Assembly (NCBI GenBank): GCA_030704615.1
Contig: CM060734.1
Span: 1,798,001 to 1,862,000 of the forward strand
Length of the DNA stretch: 64,000 bases
Direction: 5' to 3'
Source: Takakia lepidozioides
Taxonomy: Eukaryota > Streptophyta > Takakiopsida > Takakiales > Takakiaceae
The notes under the pieces: generated by a model
Databases searched by the model: none
What the model was told of the DNA's origin: nothing
Seen by the model: the letters and a program-made list of their open reading frames with translations, nothing else
Translations under genes and position numbers: made by a program
Part shown: positions 1-11,633 of the stretch, piece after piece
Layout: every line of letters starts with the position of its first letter
Position numbering within the stretch: the stretch's first letter is position 1

Positions 1-161
1 AATATTCTTTTCTATTTTTTGAGGTCGCCATTTGGCGAAAATTCACCAAAAAAAATAACGCTGATATGAAGGCAAGACATCTGAGAGTGATGGATAACTT
101 AGTTGTTTGACACTCATCTGCTGATGATATTGATCGATTGATTGATTGTTTTTTTTTCGTG

Positions 162-163
<2 letters not shown>

Positions 164-192
<29 letters not shown>
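164..192 (-). repeat. LINE poly(A) tail (T run on plus strand)
   Basis: This is an uninterrupted T run of 29 bases directly next to the 3' end of the minus-strand LINE. It fits the A tail left by target-primed reverse transcription. A second shorter T run (149-157) lies just outside it. Confidence 0.75.
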
Positions 193-658
193 CTGAACAG
201 GGGACAGAGGCCCTGGCCAAGTTTATTAAAAAGAGGGGAAAACAAGAGAGCGGAGGAAAAAATAATCTCCAGGGAGGCCATAAAGGCGTATCACATGGGG
301 AACACCCAGCACTAATAGGTAGGGGGGGGGACAGCAGGAGCAAGCCAGATCGTGGCTAAACTATGGTGCCTGAGTGATGATGATGAAAGAGCCCAAAGTC
401 TTGAAATGAGCCAAAAGAAGGAGCCCCAAGTCTTAATTGGAACCAAAAGAAGGGGCAGAGGGCTGTAGTATGCTACCAATCCTAGGGGAAGGGTAACAGT
501 ATAACTTGTCCAGAAAACAAAGAGACTATCAACGACCGAAATCTAGATGCACTTTGGATTTAGAACTGTGGGTCTTGTTGTGCTTCCAATTGATGTCTGG
601 TGCGTCCGATTCAGCCGGTGACTTGCCAAGAGATGGGGAGGAGGTCGTGCCATGTAAT

Positions 659-1709
659 TCAAGAGTCATCGACTCTGGAGCAGAGGATGTCGTCTTTGGC
701 CCAGGTGGTGTCGAAATCCGCAAGCAGCTGCCGGCTCCTGCCTTCACTGCACCTGCTGATGGCTATTTGCAAGGACACCCAAACCTTACGCTCCTCAGTC
801 ATTAGATCTGAATACAATTTGCAGAGGATCCGTCTGATGCTGGGTCGTTTTCCCTCAAAGATCAAAACACATATGGCCGTCCATATTGCCCATAGCGTGT
901 GTGCTCTAAGACAGGCCCAGATCAGGCATTCGTTCCAAGCAGCGCTTCTATGTAAATTAAGCAACAGGAGAGAAGCTGATAGGGGTGGGACGGCCTGCCA
1001 GTGGGAATAGAAGCCTACCACTATAGTCCAAATCCTAGCAGGAAGGTGGTAGGTGAACAAAACATGCTCCATAGTTTCATTGTAACCACAGTTGCACACC
1101 AAGCAGGCAGGGTTCTGACCCTGAAGGTTGGCTGCCATAGGGAGGATTTTATTGGCTATCTTCCATAAGAAAGCGCTGATTTTGGTAGAACGGTGCCCAA
1201 ATATCTTTCCGAATTTGCTTCCATCCCTTTTCCGGCAAGCTGAGGTTCCATTTTCCATTCCACTTAGCCGTGAAATTAGCGTTGCCCAGCAACAGCTTAT
1301 AGCCAGTCTTGACTTTGTACTCGAGGAGAGGTGTTTTCTTGACGTCCATCCAGGTCCATTCTCCCGGGTCAAGTTGAAGTCTGCTAAGGGGGTAACGCAA
1401 GAACCACGTCAAGGGTGTCCTTTCGGCCCAGCGGAACTCTCCTCCAGGGGGCGGCTTGGGATCTGGTATCCCAGTCAGAGTTTCTAAAACTCTAATTCTA
1501 AAGGCGGAGTCCCGGCACATGTGCCCTTGCCCGATATGCAGTAGGGTCCCTTCAGAGTCGGCAATAAATCTTAGGCCTTCCCAGTGCAATGCAGAGCTGG
1601 AGATAGCTAGTAAGGCAAAGAATCTGCCACCTTCATAGTTGCCGAACCAGCAGGGGAGACTGCTCTGTGAGTTGTCTCCCCTAGTCAGTAAAGGCAGAAC
1701 ATATGACAC
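659..1709 (-). pseudogene. LINE ORF2 C-terminal region with zf-RVT-like zinc domain
   Basis: This is the last part of LINE ORF2, split over two overlapping minus-strand frames (1709-1149 and 1372-659). The second frame holds a segment resembling the zinc-binding region found after many plant LINE reverse transcriptases: FLWKIANKILP followed by a CxxC and a Cx4HVLF arrangement (CLVC...NETMEHVLF). It ends in the 3' untranslated part, which contains an imperfect direct repeat near 400-465. The frame change between the two ORFs and the stops upstream show that it is not functional. Confidence 0.7.
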
Positions 1710-2215
1710 TCCTTGCTTAATGTGCTCCCATCCGTGTTTGATAGAACTCGCGGAAATGAGCGTGGACAGGATATCGGGCTGCAGAAAGTTTCCATTTTCC
1801 CAGATATCGGCTATGTGTGAGAGTCCTTTGGATTCCCAAGTAGCCCATTTTTTGTGAGGGGGGCATAGTCCAGATTGTTGTTTCCGAACAACGGCTGGCG
1901 AATTGCCTCCTCAAAGCAAAGTGCCCTTCTTTGAAACAGGTGAGGTCTGATCGACAGCCAGGCAGCCCAGATAGACCTCCATGCGGCACTCCCCGTGCAT
2001 CTAGATTTTGCTGATCCATGGGTCAACCACCTCAGAGAAGGAGCCCAAAAGGGGGAGGTAAGAGGAGTAGAATCCACCAAGTGGGCTCTTACCAAGTTGC
2101 ACCAGGGACTGTCACCATGCACAAGAGCTCTTGGTATCCATTTGACAAGGAGGGCTTTAATCTGTAGGGAGGGATCAATGATGCCTAACCCTCCTTCTTT
2201 TTTGGGCCTACAAAG

Positions 2216-4046
2216 CTACGCCCAGGAGACCAGGGCCCTCTTAGTGGGTGCTTGAGAGTTGAGAACTAAAACTCTGCCAGCCAGGGAGAGCATGGCGGAA
2301 CTCCAAAAGGCCAACTTTTTACGCAGCTTTTGTAGAATTGGCTCATACATTTGATCCTCAGAGAGCCCGATTCCAACTTGGAAACCCAGGAGAGTATGCC
2401 CCATGCCTGGCTGGAGCCACTTGAGACCTAACTCTTGTCCCCAAGGCACTCCATGGTGTCTTGTGGCACTGGGGGGAAGCTCTATAAGGAGACCCACTGA
2501 TTTATTCCAATTCACCTTCAGTCCAGAAGCAGAGCAGAATACCTGCAGAGCTTCAACTGCTCTGATACTATTGGAGGCATCCTCGTTACTCAACAAGAGG
2601 GTAGTGTCGTCCGCATACATAGACAGCTTAACAGGCGGGCCGTGCAGTAATTTCATGCCTACAATATCTTGTCTAGCAGTAAAGTAGTGCCCAAGAGCAT
2701 CTGCTACTATCAAAAAGAGGTATGGGGCCAATGGGCAACCCTGCCTGACGGATCTGTGAAGAGGGAAGGATTTAGATGTGGTACCATTAATCGTCACTTT
2801 GCTAGAGCCAGACGTAAGGAGCAACTTCACCCATCCAGAAAAAGAGGCTGGCAAGCCCATCTTTCCATGACTCTATGCAGGAAGGTCCAATCAATATTAT
2901 CAAACGCTTTCTCAAAGTCTAACATGAGGATAGCCAGGGGCTACTCAGACTCTTGGCTTCATGTAGAACCTCGTTTATAAGAAGCAGGTTGTCGAGAATC
3001 ATTCTACCTTTAAGAAAACCTGTCTGTTCCGGTCTGATGACCCGGGACAGGATAGGCTGAAGTCTCGGGGCCAATGCTTTGGCAATAATTTGGTAGGTGG
3101 TGTTGAGAAGCGTGATAGGACGGTAGTTGGTTATCAGGCTTCTGTCTCCTTTCTTAAATATTAGCATAATGAGACCTTCAGAGAGCTGAGAGGGCATGAT
3201 GCCCTTGGAGAGGATGTCCTTAGTTAATGCCACGAAATCATCCACTATCGCAGACCATAAGGCTTTGAATAATTCTACTGGCATACCGTCCAATCCTGGC
3301 ATTTTGTCTGCCTTGAGAGATTGCAGGGCCTCTGCTAATTCAGTGTCCTTGAGGGGAGCATCTAGGTCATCTTTTTCTTTTGCAGAGAGGAGAGACGGGA
3401 TATGCATGAGAATAATCTCAGAGGCTCGATCTGCCTTGGCAGAGGGGAGTCTCTTGGAGAAGAGAGCGGCATAATGCTTTTCAGCAATGGTAGCCATTTC
3501 TTTTGGAGAGGAGCAAGAAATCCCTTCTGGATTTTTTAGAGTGGCAATTGTCGAGGCCATTCTTCTTTGTTTGGCCTTAACGAAAAAGTATTTAGACATC
3601 TTCTCCCCTTTAAGGGACCAGTTAATCCCCGCTTTGAGCTTCAAGGCCTTCTCTTTTTCTTGCCTAAAGCTCCAGAGGTTGGTTTTTGCTCTATTGTAGT
3701 TCAACATGGTGCAAGGGCCTTCATCATTGTGCTCCAAAAGTTGCTGGCAGAGGTGAAGGCATTTGAGCAGGGATTTTTCTCTCTGGGTTCTAGCAAGGGC
3801 ATAGGCCCGAGATAGCTCTTGAGACTTAGCCCGGACAGCTTCTAGCTTAGAAAGGAATCTGAGAGTTGGGGACTCATAATCATTACCAGAGGAAGACCAC
3901 TCCTGCACTAGAGCATTAACCATAGCCTGAGATTTAAGGAGAGCAGGGTTTAGCTTAAAACATCTGCGCCCCTTAGACCTTGAGCCTGGGATGACAAAAC
4001 ATGATCTGATCTCAGCATGGTCATAATCTGGCAGTACAGGGCCCAA
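2216..4046 (-). pseudogene. LINE ORF2 reverse transcriptase domain
   Basis: Two minus-strand frames (4046-2919 and 2860-2216) together cover a non-LTR reverse transcriptase. The first contains the connector between endonuclease and RT and the motif NYRPITLLNTTYQIIAK, followed by RPEQTGFLKGR. The second contains QGCPLAPYLF and the catalytic MYADDTTLLL. A frameshift near 2.9 kb separates them, inside the segment that should read as the conserved D-x-x-K-A-F-D region. The order and spacing match L1-type ORF2. Further frame changes downstream complete the loss of function. Confidence 0.9.
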
Positions 4047-4101
4047 CGGGCACGGCTATGCCCACAGAATTATACCACTGGTGCAGTAGATGCGGTCTAG
4101 C

Positions 4102-4722
4102 CTAGCCATGACTAGAGATGCGCAGGTTCCTATTCTCAGGAATGGAGATATCAATGAAACCAACAGAAAGACATAGAATTTCCCAGGCATTAAGCTCATC
4201 TGGGGTGAGGGAGAAAGAGCCAGGATCTAGCCTATCTTGTGTTCTATCCGTCATATTGAAATCCCCTGCTAAAATCCATTGATCTACATCAGATCGTTGA
4301 AGAATCTTTGAATGCAAAAACTTCCAGAAGGAAATTCTTTCAGCAACAGAATTAGGAGCATAAACATTAATAAAGCCAATTTTGCACCCTGGGGTAGGCA
4401 AAGAAAGGATGCCAAATTGTGCCCTGCCGACCATCCAAGTGCACACTTCCGAGACCTGACTGGCAAGGGTAGGAGAGACCAAAACTGTCGTGCCCCCTCT
4501 GGAATCCATTACAGTTCTGTTCCACCAAGCCACATTAGCAGGCCAGAGCAGTTGTCCAAGGGATGCAATTTTGGAGTCATTTAGTTTGTGCTCCTGTAAG
4601 AAGATGATAGAGTTATCCGATAACAAAGAGGCAGCCCATCTTTTAAGTCTAGATCTCTTAGGGGCAGTAGCATCTGATCCTATGCCCCTAATATTCCAAG
4701 ACTTAATGTTAAAGGACATCAA
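4102..4722 (-). pseudogene. LINE apurinic-like endonuclease domain
   Basis: This is the N-terminal endonuclease of LINE ORF2, which nicks target DNA to prime reverse transcription. Visible motifs are SWNIRGIG at the start, FLQEHKL (catalytic Glu), FINVYAPN and WILAGDFNMT (catalytic Asp/Asn). The frame opens with MMSFNIKSWN, a normal start for this ORF class. It stops just before the RT connector because of a frameshift near 4.1 kb. Confidence 0.85.
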
Positions 4723-4750
4723 AGTGGGGGTGAGGGCCCGAGAGAACCTC

Positions 4751-5950
4751 TCAAAATGATGGCCCAGGAGAAGAGTGGAGAGTGATAGGTCCCCTATCTC
4801 GGGGAGAGGAGGAGAGGGTCCAACTTATTCCATTGGGGGGAGGTGCGGTTGAGAAGGTAGTAAGCTGGGAGGGAGTTATGCTGGTCTGGTGGACTTTATT
4901 GTTACGCAACCAAGCATGCAAGGGACACAATAATCTGCGACTAAGCCAAAAAAATAGACAGATCTGAGAAGGATGTAGATTATCTTTCTGTAGGCAAGGA
5001 AGAACAAAGTGTGGCATAGCCAGAGCAGGTTTAAAAGAGGGGGCTGGAGGGGGTTTGCCCAGAGGGATCCAACAACTTGAAACATGCCACCTACAGGGTA
5101 TGGGCAGGCATAGGGATGGAGCGATGGGGAGGCTTGCAGAGTAAGCAAGGCTTACCAGAGAATGCAGACTTGTGAAGGTTGTGGGCGAGGGAGCAGAGGG
5201 GGACCCGAGAGGAGCCTTCTTTCCCGTGCTAGTGTATGGCTGAAAGCCAACTTCCATGGACTTGCGAGCAGTTGATGATGGTGCAGTCGACGCCCCAGAG
5301 CCGAAGATGGCGTTGACAAGGGTGAAGCCTGCTCGCAGGACCTTGACGCTTCTGGCAAAACCTCCTGCTCACGGGAAGACCCCAGAGGGAGCATCCTTTC
5401 TATTGGGGCGAGACCCCCCGGAGATCTTCTCAGCAGCGGCAGAGCGATTAGAAGGGAGTGTGGCGTTGAGAAAAGGTGGCAGGACTGCAGTCCTGGAGGG
5501 CGACGCAGAATAATGAGCCGCCAAGAGTTGGAGCGGGGAGGGAGGAGGGACGGGGATCAAGCATGCAGATTTAATTAGGATATGCATGCAGAGGGCCAGC
5601 AAAGCGTGGTTAGGCCGCTTGATGATTACTTAGAAAGCACAATGGCACGATTAAGACTTAGGTTAGGGGAGATAGGGTTAGAGAGCCCGGAGTTCGCTCA
5701 GACCTAGCCTCCAAGACTTATTCAGCACACTGGCTGGGAAGGAGATAGGCAGCACTCCGGCTGGAGAGGAGATGTTGTGTGAGGAAGAAGTACAACAAGA
5801 AGGGGAGAGGGGGCAGTCGAGGGAAGGGCTAGGTCGACGCGAGCCTGGAGAGGGCAGAAAAAAATCTGAGTCCCTGGCTCGTCTCTCACCACAAAACGCG
5901 GAGCGCCTTCCATCTCCCCCCCCCCCGCGTCTTCCCCGTTTCTTTCTTTC
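4751..5950 (-). other. 5' part of the LINE, no recognisable ORF1
   Basis: About 1.2 kb upstream of the endonuclease on the minus strand. Several overlapping frames of 70-170 codons are open, but they are Pro/Ser/Leu-rich and show no CCHC knuckle, coiled coil or RRM-like motif. It most likely represents the LINE 5' UTR plus a ruined ORF1. The outer end is pyrimidine-rich on the plus strand. Confidence 0.4.
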
Positions 5951-6789
5951 TTAATTCCTCATGCATCGTTTCGACACCATTCTTTTTTTTTTCTTTTTTT
6001 TCTTTTGGGTATTGGTTCTTTTAGGACAATGATTTGATCAGGCTTTCAAAGTCCTAATCACTAATCATCTCTAGATGCGGATTGATCCCCCTTTGCTAGT
6101 GATCTCCCAAACAGTGATCCATTTTGTCCTCCATGTTAGTTTCTTAGGCATTAATGATTCCCTTAGACATGTTGAGATCATGTGTAGGGTGGGGATCGAT
6201 GCAAAAGGATTGGTGTCGAGTGTTGACCAAGGGGACCAATTCAAGGGTAAGTGGCCGGCTTAATACACTACCGCAAAGAATAGTTTTTTCTTTTTTTTAA
6301 TAAAAGGGGACGGAGGTATCCGGTGAGCACAACATGAGCATGGCGTGAGCAAACCCGCGGTCATAGGGGTTAAATGTTTTCAAACTGCGGTCATAGGAAT
6401 TACATGTTAACAGGCACGGTGCATATGAGTACCTTTAAATTTAATTTCTCAATACGAAATTAATTTTTCTAGGGCTTAGACTGCCGATACCCGGACTGAA
6501 AACCACGATTTTTGTTTTGCTGGGATTGATCTGCAATCAATAGTCTTTATAACACCCACAGGGGCAATGAGGACCCATGGGAGACTTTACACCGTTCGCA
6601 GGAAGCTCAAAAGCTTAAAAAAAGCAGGAAACAAGAAAGTCGGGGGGCCTCTACAAGCAGCCCAAAAACCATTGTTCGAAATCGGGAGTTTCAGAAAGGT
6701 TGAGAGGAGATAGAATTGGAGGAGGAGCAATTGTGTGAATTTCATGCTGGTATGATATGTTTTCTGTTCTTATTACGTCTTACATGTAG
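5951..6789. other. Non-coding AT-rich stretch
   Basis: T-rich homopolymer runs occur near 5.98 kb and 6.28 kb. There are no open frames with recognisable content, and I see no gene, RNA or terminal repeat. Confidence 0.5.
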
Positions 6790-6984
6790 CCCCTATACGA
6801 GGAGGAAAAGACTCACTGCATGCAATGTGCCATCTGTGTGGTCACCAGCACTCTTGAAGACGTGGATCCATTAAAACCATGGCAACTGAGTGTGACTGCT
6901 GGTCTTGCTGTGTCTGGAGCTGCAGTTGCATCTCATACACTCGACACTGCTATCACTAGGACTCAAGCTACTGTCTTTCCTCAG
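6790..6984 (+). pseudogene. Isolated exon-like segment, possibly mitochondrial-carrier-like
   Basis: A 195-base open segment is bounded by an AG acceptor (ACATGTAG) and a GT donor (CAG|GTAACA). Its translation includes SVTAGLAVSGAAVASHTLDT, a small-residue-rich stretch that recalls the membrane helix and P-x-D-x-x-[KR] region of mitochondrial solute carriers, although the usual PxD is replaced by TLD. No neighbouring exon with matching content was found on either side, so it is either one exon of a gene I could not reconstruct or a stray fragment. The carrier assignment is tentative; the exon-like borders are seen directly. Confidence 0.35.
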
Positions 6985-7955
6985 GTAACACCCGTACACG
7001 TACATTTATATCTTACATCCTCTCAAATCGAACATAATCTTTGATGGTTGTTCTTGCTGATCAGCTCCATCCTTTGAAGATTGGTATCAGTTTATCAAGG
7101 GCCTAGGTTGTTTAGCATACATGAGATTGCATGGAGCTGCCATGTAGATGACCTGATTATCGCTAGTATATCTCTTCTCCTCACAACTTACTTGAAGTCA
7201 CAAGTGGTTTTACTTTCTCACAGCCAGGGTTGCTTATATCACAACTGTATTGTCTCACATTTCAACTTCTTCACCGTTCTTCCATTGTACAAATGATTAA
7301 TTTGAACCTTGTAGCCCGTCCTGTCTCCTGTGTGATGATTTACTTGTAATCTCTCATTCAGCGGTTTCACAGAAGAGAGAATCCGCAATTCAAATGAAGA
7401 AAGGATCTGCTGCCTCCAATGGAAAACAACTTTTCTGGAAGGTTCAAATAACAGTCAACCATGCAGTTTTGGCTTGACGTCTTGAGTTTTAGCTATTACT
7501 TTCCAAAATGCACTTGGATAAAGTTCAGCCCTAAGGATTCAATGGCATCTGCAGCACCTCTCCAATTGCAATTATTTTTCTTCATGTCATGAGCAAAATC
7601 ACAACAAGGTGATGTTGTGCCAGCCAAACCCGAACAGTCAATGGTTACAACTGTCAGCACATATATGGTCATGGTGATAACAGTGAAAGTTCACTAAGGA
7701 AGTCCCTAAATTTGTAGATATGCATTTGCACATAGTTCTCTAGGGTACAATGAGAGGCTCATGGAGCCATGTCATATATACTCCAGGCCACCCTCAAGAC
7801 CTTCACATGAGAGAAATGTGAGGGGTATCTTTCTTGATTGTGGCATCATATCCAATAGATACATCTGCAAAAAATAAAATTGGTTCCTCTTCAGTGTAGC
7901 CTTGCTGAGTAAACAGGCACCAGCTCTGCATACTCTGAATCAGGAGGCATACAAA

Positions 7956-7993
<38 letters not shown>

Positions 7994-9140
7994 CCCTCAT
8001 ATTATCTGTTTTCACAACTGAACCTCATGCAATCAAATTCACTGAGTGCCTCTCTTGGTTTTACTTCTCAAGATCTAGCATAATGCAAGGCAGTTCATGT
8101 TACCATTAGTTCATGCCAGTCAGTGTTGCAGTCCATCTCTGGGTTTTGCTTATCATAGGTTCAAAATGATGCAAGGATACAACATCTGGTTTTCATTTGC
8201 ACACACAATGCCCCTTGATTTAATTTACTACCACCCCATGCAATCAGCCTACAAAAAGTTTCTTGTTAATCATTTGTCATTCAGATCTCTGCTACACACA
8301 GAATGCAACAGTACTCTTTCACACTACCTCCCTTCCTTATGCAAACTTCATCACCGGAGACAGGTTAATATACATCAACAAGCATGCAGCCCTTCAGACA
8401 TGAATTCATCAGACATGTGTCCCTTGGTGAGTATAATGGCGGGGAGGAGCCCCGCAGGCTCTGCTGGTGGGGAGCGTTGTGAAGCATGAAGGCTTGTGCA
8501 TAGTCGAAGTTGGGTTGAGCCGAGTGAGGTTCAGAGCACTCAAAAAACACTGTAAAAACTTCGAAAGGGACGCTTTGTCGTAGGAGATCGTATTGCCCAA
8601 CAATATCGACTCAAAAAACATCAAAACAGAGCTTAAAAGATGCGTTATGGAACAACTGTAAATGGTATTGCTAGAGTGATAGGTGAAATGGCGAGAACTC
8701 CTCATGAAGGTGCTGTGAGCAAGAGCAGAAGCCATGGCGGCGGACATGGCTGAATGTAGAGGTTCGGGTAAATAGCGGCACGGCTAAACCAGAGAACTGA
8801 GAAGACGAGAGAACTTAAAAATATGGCGGAACCCTAGGAGAATAGTTATAGCTTAAAGCTTTGCTAAGACATAGCCAAGATCATGGTGGGAGGGCGGAGC
8901 GCCGCTTTGCCCCCACTTTCCAGGGAAAAGCTGAATGGAAAAACCAGAAACATTGAAACATTGAAACATTCGAACATACAAACAGTGACACAATACACGG
9001 CCGGTTTTGTTGAAATGACATCTGTGAGGTTCGAGTGTATGCAATTTATTATTTACAACGGAACTTTATTTACTCGGGGGACCGGTACTGCTGCTGGAGC
9101 GCAACTGATGGTGCGAGTTCTCTATTGATTGGAGCTATCA
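6985..9140. other. Non-coding stretch with (CT)n microsatellite
   Basis: About 2.1 kb with no gene I can support. The only clear feature is the CT dinucleotide run at 7959-7990. Short open frames have no recognisable motifs. Confidence 0.5.
7959..7990. repeat. (CT)16 microsatellite
   Basis: A perfect CT/GA dinucleotide run of 32 bases. It produces an Arg-Glu run in one minus-strand frame that should not be taken for a protein. Confidence 0.95.
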
Positions 9141-9520
9141 CAACCAATGTCAACAATCATATTTACGGTAAGGTGTTTGATGCTATTGTTGTTCCTCTAG
9201 CTGAATTCTGTAATACTCTTTTTGCTATTCCTATGCCAACAATATCGGGTCCTCTAAGACTGTCATGTTCAAACGAACGTATCAGCCACCCCGGCCAGCT
9301 TGCAGCCACGACACCATCACTTGCATGAATTGGAGATTTGGTGCTCAGTTCCTGGTTTCATGTCCATGGTGGCTGATACGGAATATGGCAGTCCCAGTGG
9401 ACCTGATGTTGTTGGCATGGGAGTAGCAAAACGATTCCTAAAGAAATCAGCTACATGAACATCGGCAGTATGAAACACCTTGCAGTACATATGATTCTTG
9501 AGATTGTTTGCACGGATTAT
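9141..9520. repeat. Inverted repeat with ~150-bp arms (foldback)
   Basis: The left arm (9141-9290) and right arm (9368-9520) are imperfect reverse complements around a spacer of about 77 bases. Both arms translate outward-in to similar peptides (KVFDAIVVPLAEF versus KVFHTADVHVADF, and PMPTISGPL versus PMPTTSGPL). The pair therefore looks like two head-to-head copies of one formerly coding segment. The parent sequence is unknown to me. Confidence 0.7.
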
Positions 9521-9836
9521 TTGTGTTTGTGCCTTCAAGTGACGAACATTTCCGCCATAGTGCGGAAGAGGTGCATTGGCTACATTAAACGGTTGATGTG
9601 ATACCATTTCACAAATGTATCACATCGCATTTCTGAAAATGTATCACATGAACCGTTCCATGTGGCCTATGGAAGTCTTCGACTAGTACGAGATCAATGT
9701 GGCCTACGGGGAGGCATGATTGGCAGACGATGACGCGTTACCTTCAGCCTCCCACCAACAAACATGACATCATTTCAGAAACGCTTCAAGTGACGAACGA
9801 AATGGTTCATCTGACATCATCCAAATGCTGAACATG

Positions 9837-10150
9837 GTGAGGTCTTCTGTAATGTGTTTTACTTCGTAATGCGGTGCTTCTCTAGCTTTTCTTTTTCCAA
9901 TTTGATGAAATTCTCGATCTGGAAGACATCCAGACGTGTATAGAAATAATAATAATAATAATAATAATAAACCCATGAAAATGAGAAGTTGCGGTCCGGG
10001 AATGAGGCTTTAAATTTTGATGGTTTTTTTGGTTTTTTTTAGGATTTCTGCACACCTGTGGATCTCTTCCAGATCGAGAATGGCACCAAAAAGAGGACAT
10101 AGAGAAGCACCGCATTACGAAGCAGGAGACACTACAAAAAGAGCTTCAAA
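9837..10150. repeat. Foldback (MITE-like) repeat, copy 1
   Basis: The outer segments are imperfect reverse complements. For example, the arm carrying CGTAATGCGGTGCTTCTCTA at about 9868 is mirrored by TAGAGAAGCACCGCATTACG at about 10100. The centre holds an (AAT)n run (9945-9970) and a T-rich tract. A second copy lies about 590 bases downstream. There is no coding capacity, and the overall length and terminal inverted layout fit a non-autonomous DNA element. No target duplication was identified. Confidence 0.6.
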
Positions 10151-10422
10151 AAGCAGGGCACCCATGAAGGTGCTTAATCAATGGGCAATCGAATCATTCA
10201 CCTCCTTCTCAAATGGTTGACGATCCAAATGGTTTTTGTTTGCTTCAACTTAACCACTGCGTTCAACATACCATGCAACAGGTCCTGGTACATCAATGTG
10301 GCCTAGGGGGAGACATGGTTGGGAGACGAGGACGCGTTAGCTTCCACCAACAAACATGTGATCATTTCAGAAGCGCTTGAAGTGACGATGGGCAAGGTTC
10401 TTCATCCAAATGTTCAACATGT

Positions 10423-10731
10423 TGAGGTCTTCTGTAATGTCTCTTGCTTCGTAATGAGGTGCTTCTCCAACTCTTATTTTTTCAATGTTGATATTCTCCA
10501 TCTAGAACATATCCACACATGCATATATAAATACTTAAAAAAACAAACGACGATCAAAACTGGAAGCTGGGGATGAGGCTTATAAAAGTTGCGATGGTCA
10601 TTTGGTTACTTAAGGATTTCTGTACACATGTGTGGATCTGTTCCAGGTGGAGAACATCGACATATTGGATAAAGTGGACATGAAGAAGCACCGCATTACA
10701 AAGCAGGAGACACTAAAAAAAGAGCTTCAAA
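10423..10731. repeat. Foldback (MITE-like) repeat, copy 2
   Basis: This is a diverged second copy of the foldback at 9837-10150, with the same inverted arms (TTCGTAATGAGGTGCTTCTC mirrored by GAAGAAGCACCGCATTACAA). The similarity extends outside the foldback on its left side (about 10300-10422 versus 9700-9836). The two copies are therefore best read as a local ~590-bp tandem duplication rather than two insertions. Confidence 0.6.
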
Positions 10732-10739
10732 TGACATAC

Positions 10740-11190
10740 CATGTAACAGGTCTCGGTCTAATATGAGACGAAACGAAATTCATTCAATGGGCGATCGAAT
10801 GGTTGCCCATCCAAATGATTTTCGTTTGCTTTCAATCTTTGTCACTATGTTCAACATACCATGTATTATGTCTCCGACTAATATGAGATCAATCAAAATT
10901 CATTCGATGGCTGAACGGATGGTTGCCCATCAAAATGATTTTGGTTCCCTTTGAGACTTGGCCAGTATGTTCAATGTACAATCTAAGAGGTCCCAGAGTA
11001 ATATGAGATGAAACAAAATTCGTTCAATGGGCCAACGGATGGTTGCCCATCCAAATGATTTTGCCACTGATTTTGCCAGCATGTTCAACGTACCATCTCA
11101 CAGGTCCCAGAGCAATATGAGATCAATCAAAATTCGTTCAATGGGCCAATGAGGCGTTCACCTGTCATCCAGTTTTTGTTCATTGCGAAA
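10740..11190. repeat. ~118-bp tandem satellite, four units
   Basis: Four head-to-tail units share the phrases AATATGAGAT, AATTCATTCAATGGG, GGATGGTTGCCCATC and AGTATGTTCAA. Units begin near 10740, 10860, 10980 and 11094. The same satellite, with corresponding units in the same order, occurs at 23340-23770 on the other side of element A. Confidence 0.8.
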
Positions 11191-11310
11191 AAAAAATCCT
11201 GCAATGCGTGCACGGCTATTGCACCCATTGAACGGATGTGGTTAAAGCCTATCTTTAGCATGTGCTTGAACATGTGTGCGACACATGTGCAGAGACACAA
11301 CAGAAGACAA

Positions 11311-11633
11311 TGTCAAGTTAAATAAGCACAGTGTGAAAACAACTAGAATAAAGCTAGTTATTTGTATTTAACACTTGGATTTAGGTCAAGTGTTAAATCA
11401 GGTGTCAAGTTTAGTTTGACACCTGAACCGCCTTATCTTCACGAGAGCGGCAGTCGCGCAGCTCATCTCTCTCGAGTTGAGCCTGCGCGACCGAGCTCTT
11501 GCATCGTTGAGGACTGAGTGTGCTTATGATGGGAGTATAGGTTGTTGTGGGGTGGAGTCCCCATAGCTTGGGGTGCCCCTGGCTCGACTTCTATTTTAAA
11601 GAATGATAGCGATGGATTTCATATTTCTTGTGT
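11311..11633 (+). repeat. Element A 5' terminal repeat (rA, copy 1)
   Basis: This opens TGTCAAGTTAAATAAG and matches 22457-22785 of the same element and 59436-59760 of element D. It contains two small hairpins (AACACTTGG/AAGTGTT and AGGTGTCAAG/TTGACACCT) and the phrase GGGGTGGAGTCCCCATAGC. Similarity to the 3' copy ends near 11633, earlier than in element D, so the 5' copy looks truncated at its inner end. No rB sequence follows it. Confidence 0.85.

Larger units (their letters stand above)
164..5950 (-). mobile_element. Decayed LINE (non-LTR retrotransposon)
   Basis: Read on the minus strand, the domains run in the order expected of an L1-like plant LINE: AP-type endonuclease (4722-4102), reverse transcriptase (4046-2216) and a cysteine/histidine zinc domain (about 1300-1000). 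The low-coordinate end carries a 29-base T run, which is the 3' poly(A) tail. The coding frame shifts several times between domains, so no complete ORF2 survives. The 5' end is set only roughly, at the G-rich (minus strand) tract near 5.9 kb. I could not identify a target-site duplication. The segment between 4751 and 5950 should hold ORF1 or the 5' UTR but shows no recognisable gag-like or RNA-binding motif. Confidence 0.88.

Noticed and set aside
138-359. Plus-strand frame starting with a Phe run
   Set aside because: It is the translated poly(T) of the LINE tail plus antisense 3' UTR.
7803-8015. Minus-strand frame with an Arg-Glu run
   Set aside because: Translation of the (CT)n microsatellite.
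11311-11633. rA copies as independent solo LTRs or TRIM elements
   Set aside because: Each rA lies at a fixed place relative to a methyltransferase-family element (5' end, or between two rB copies), and rA subfamilies match the element subfamilies.
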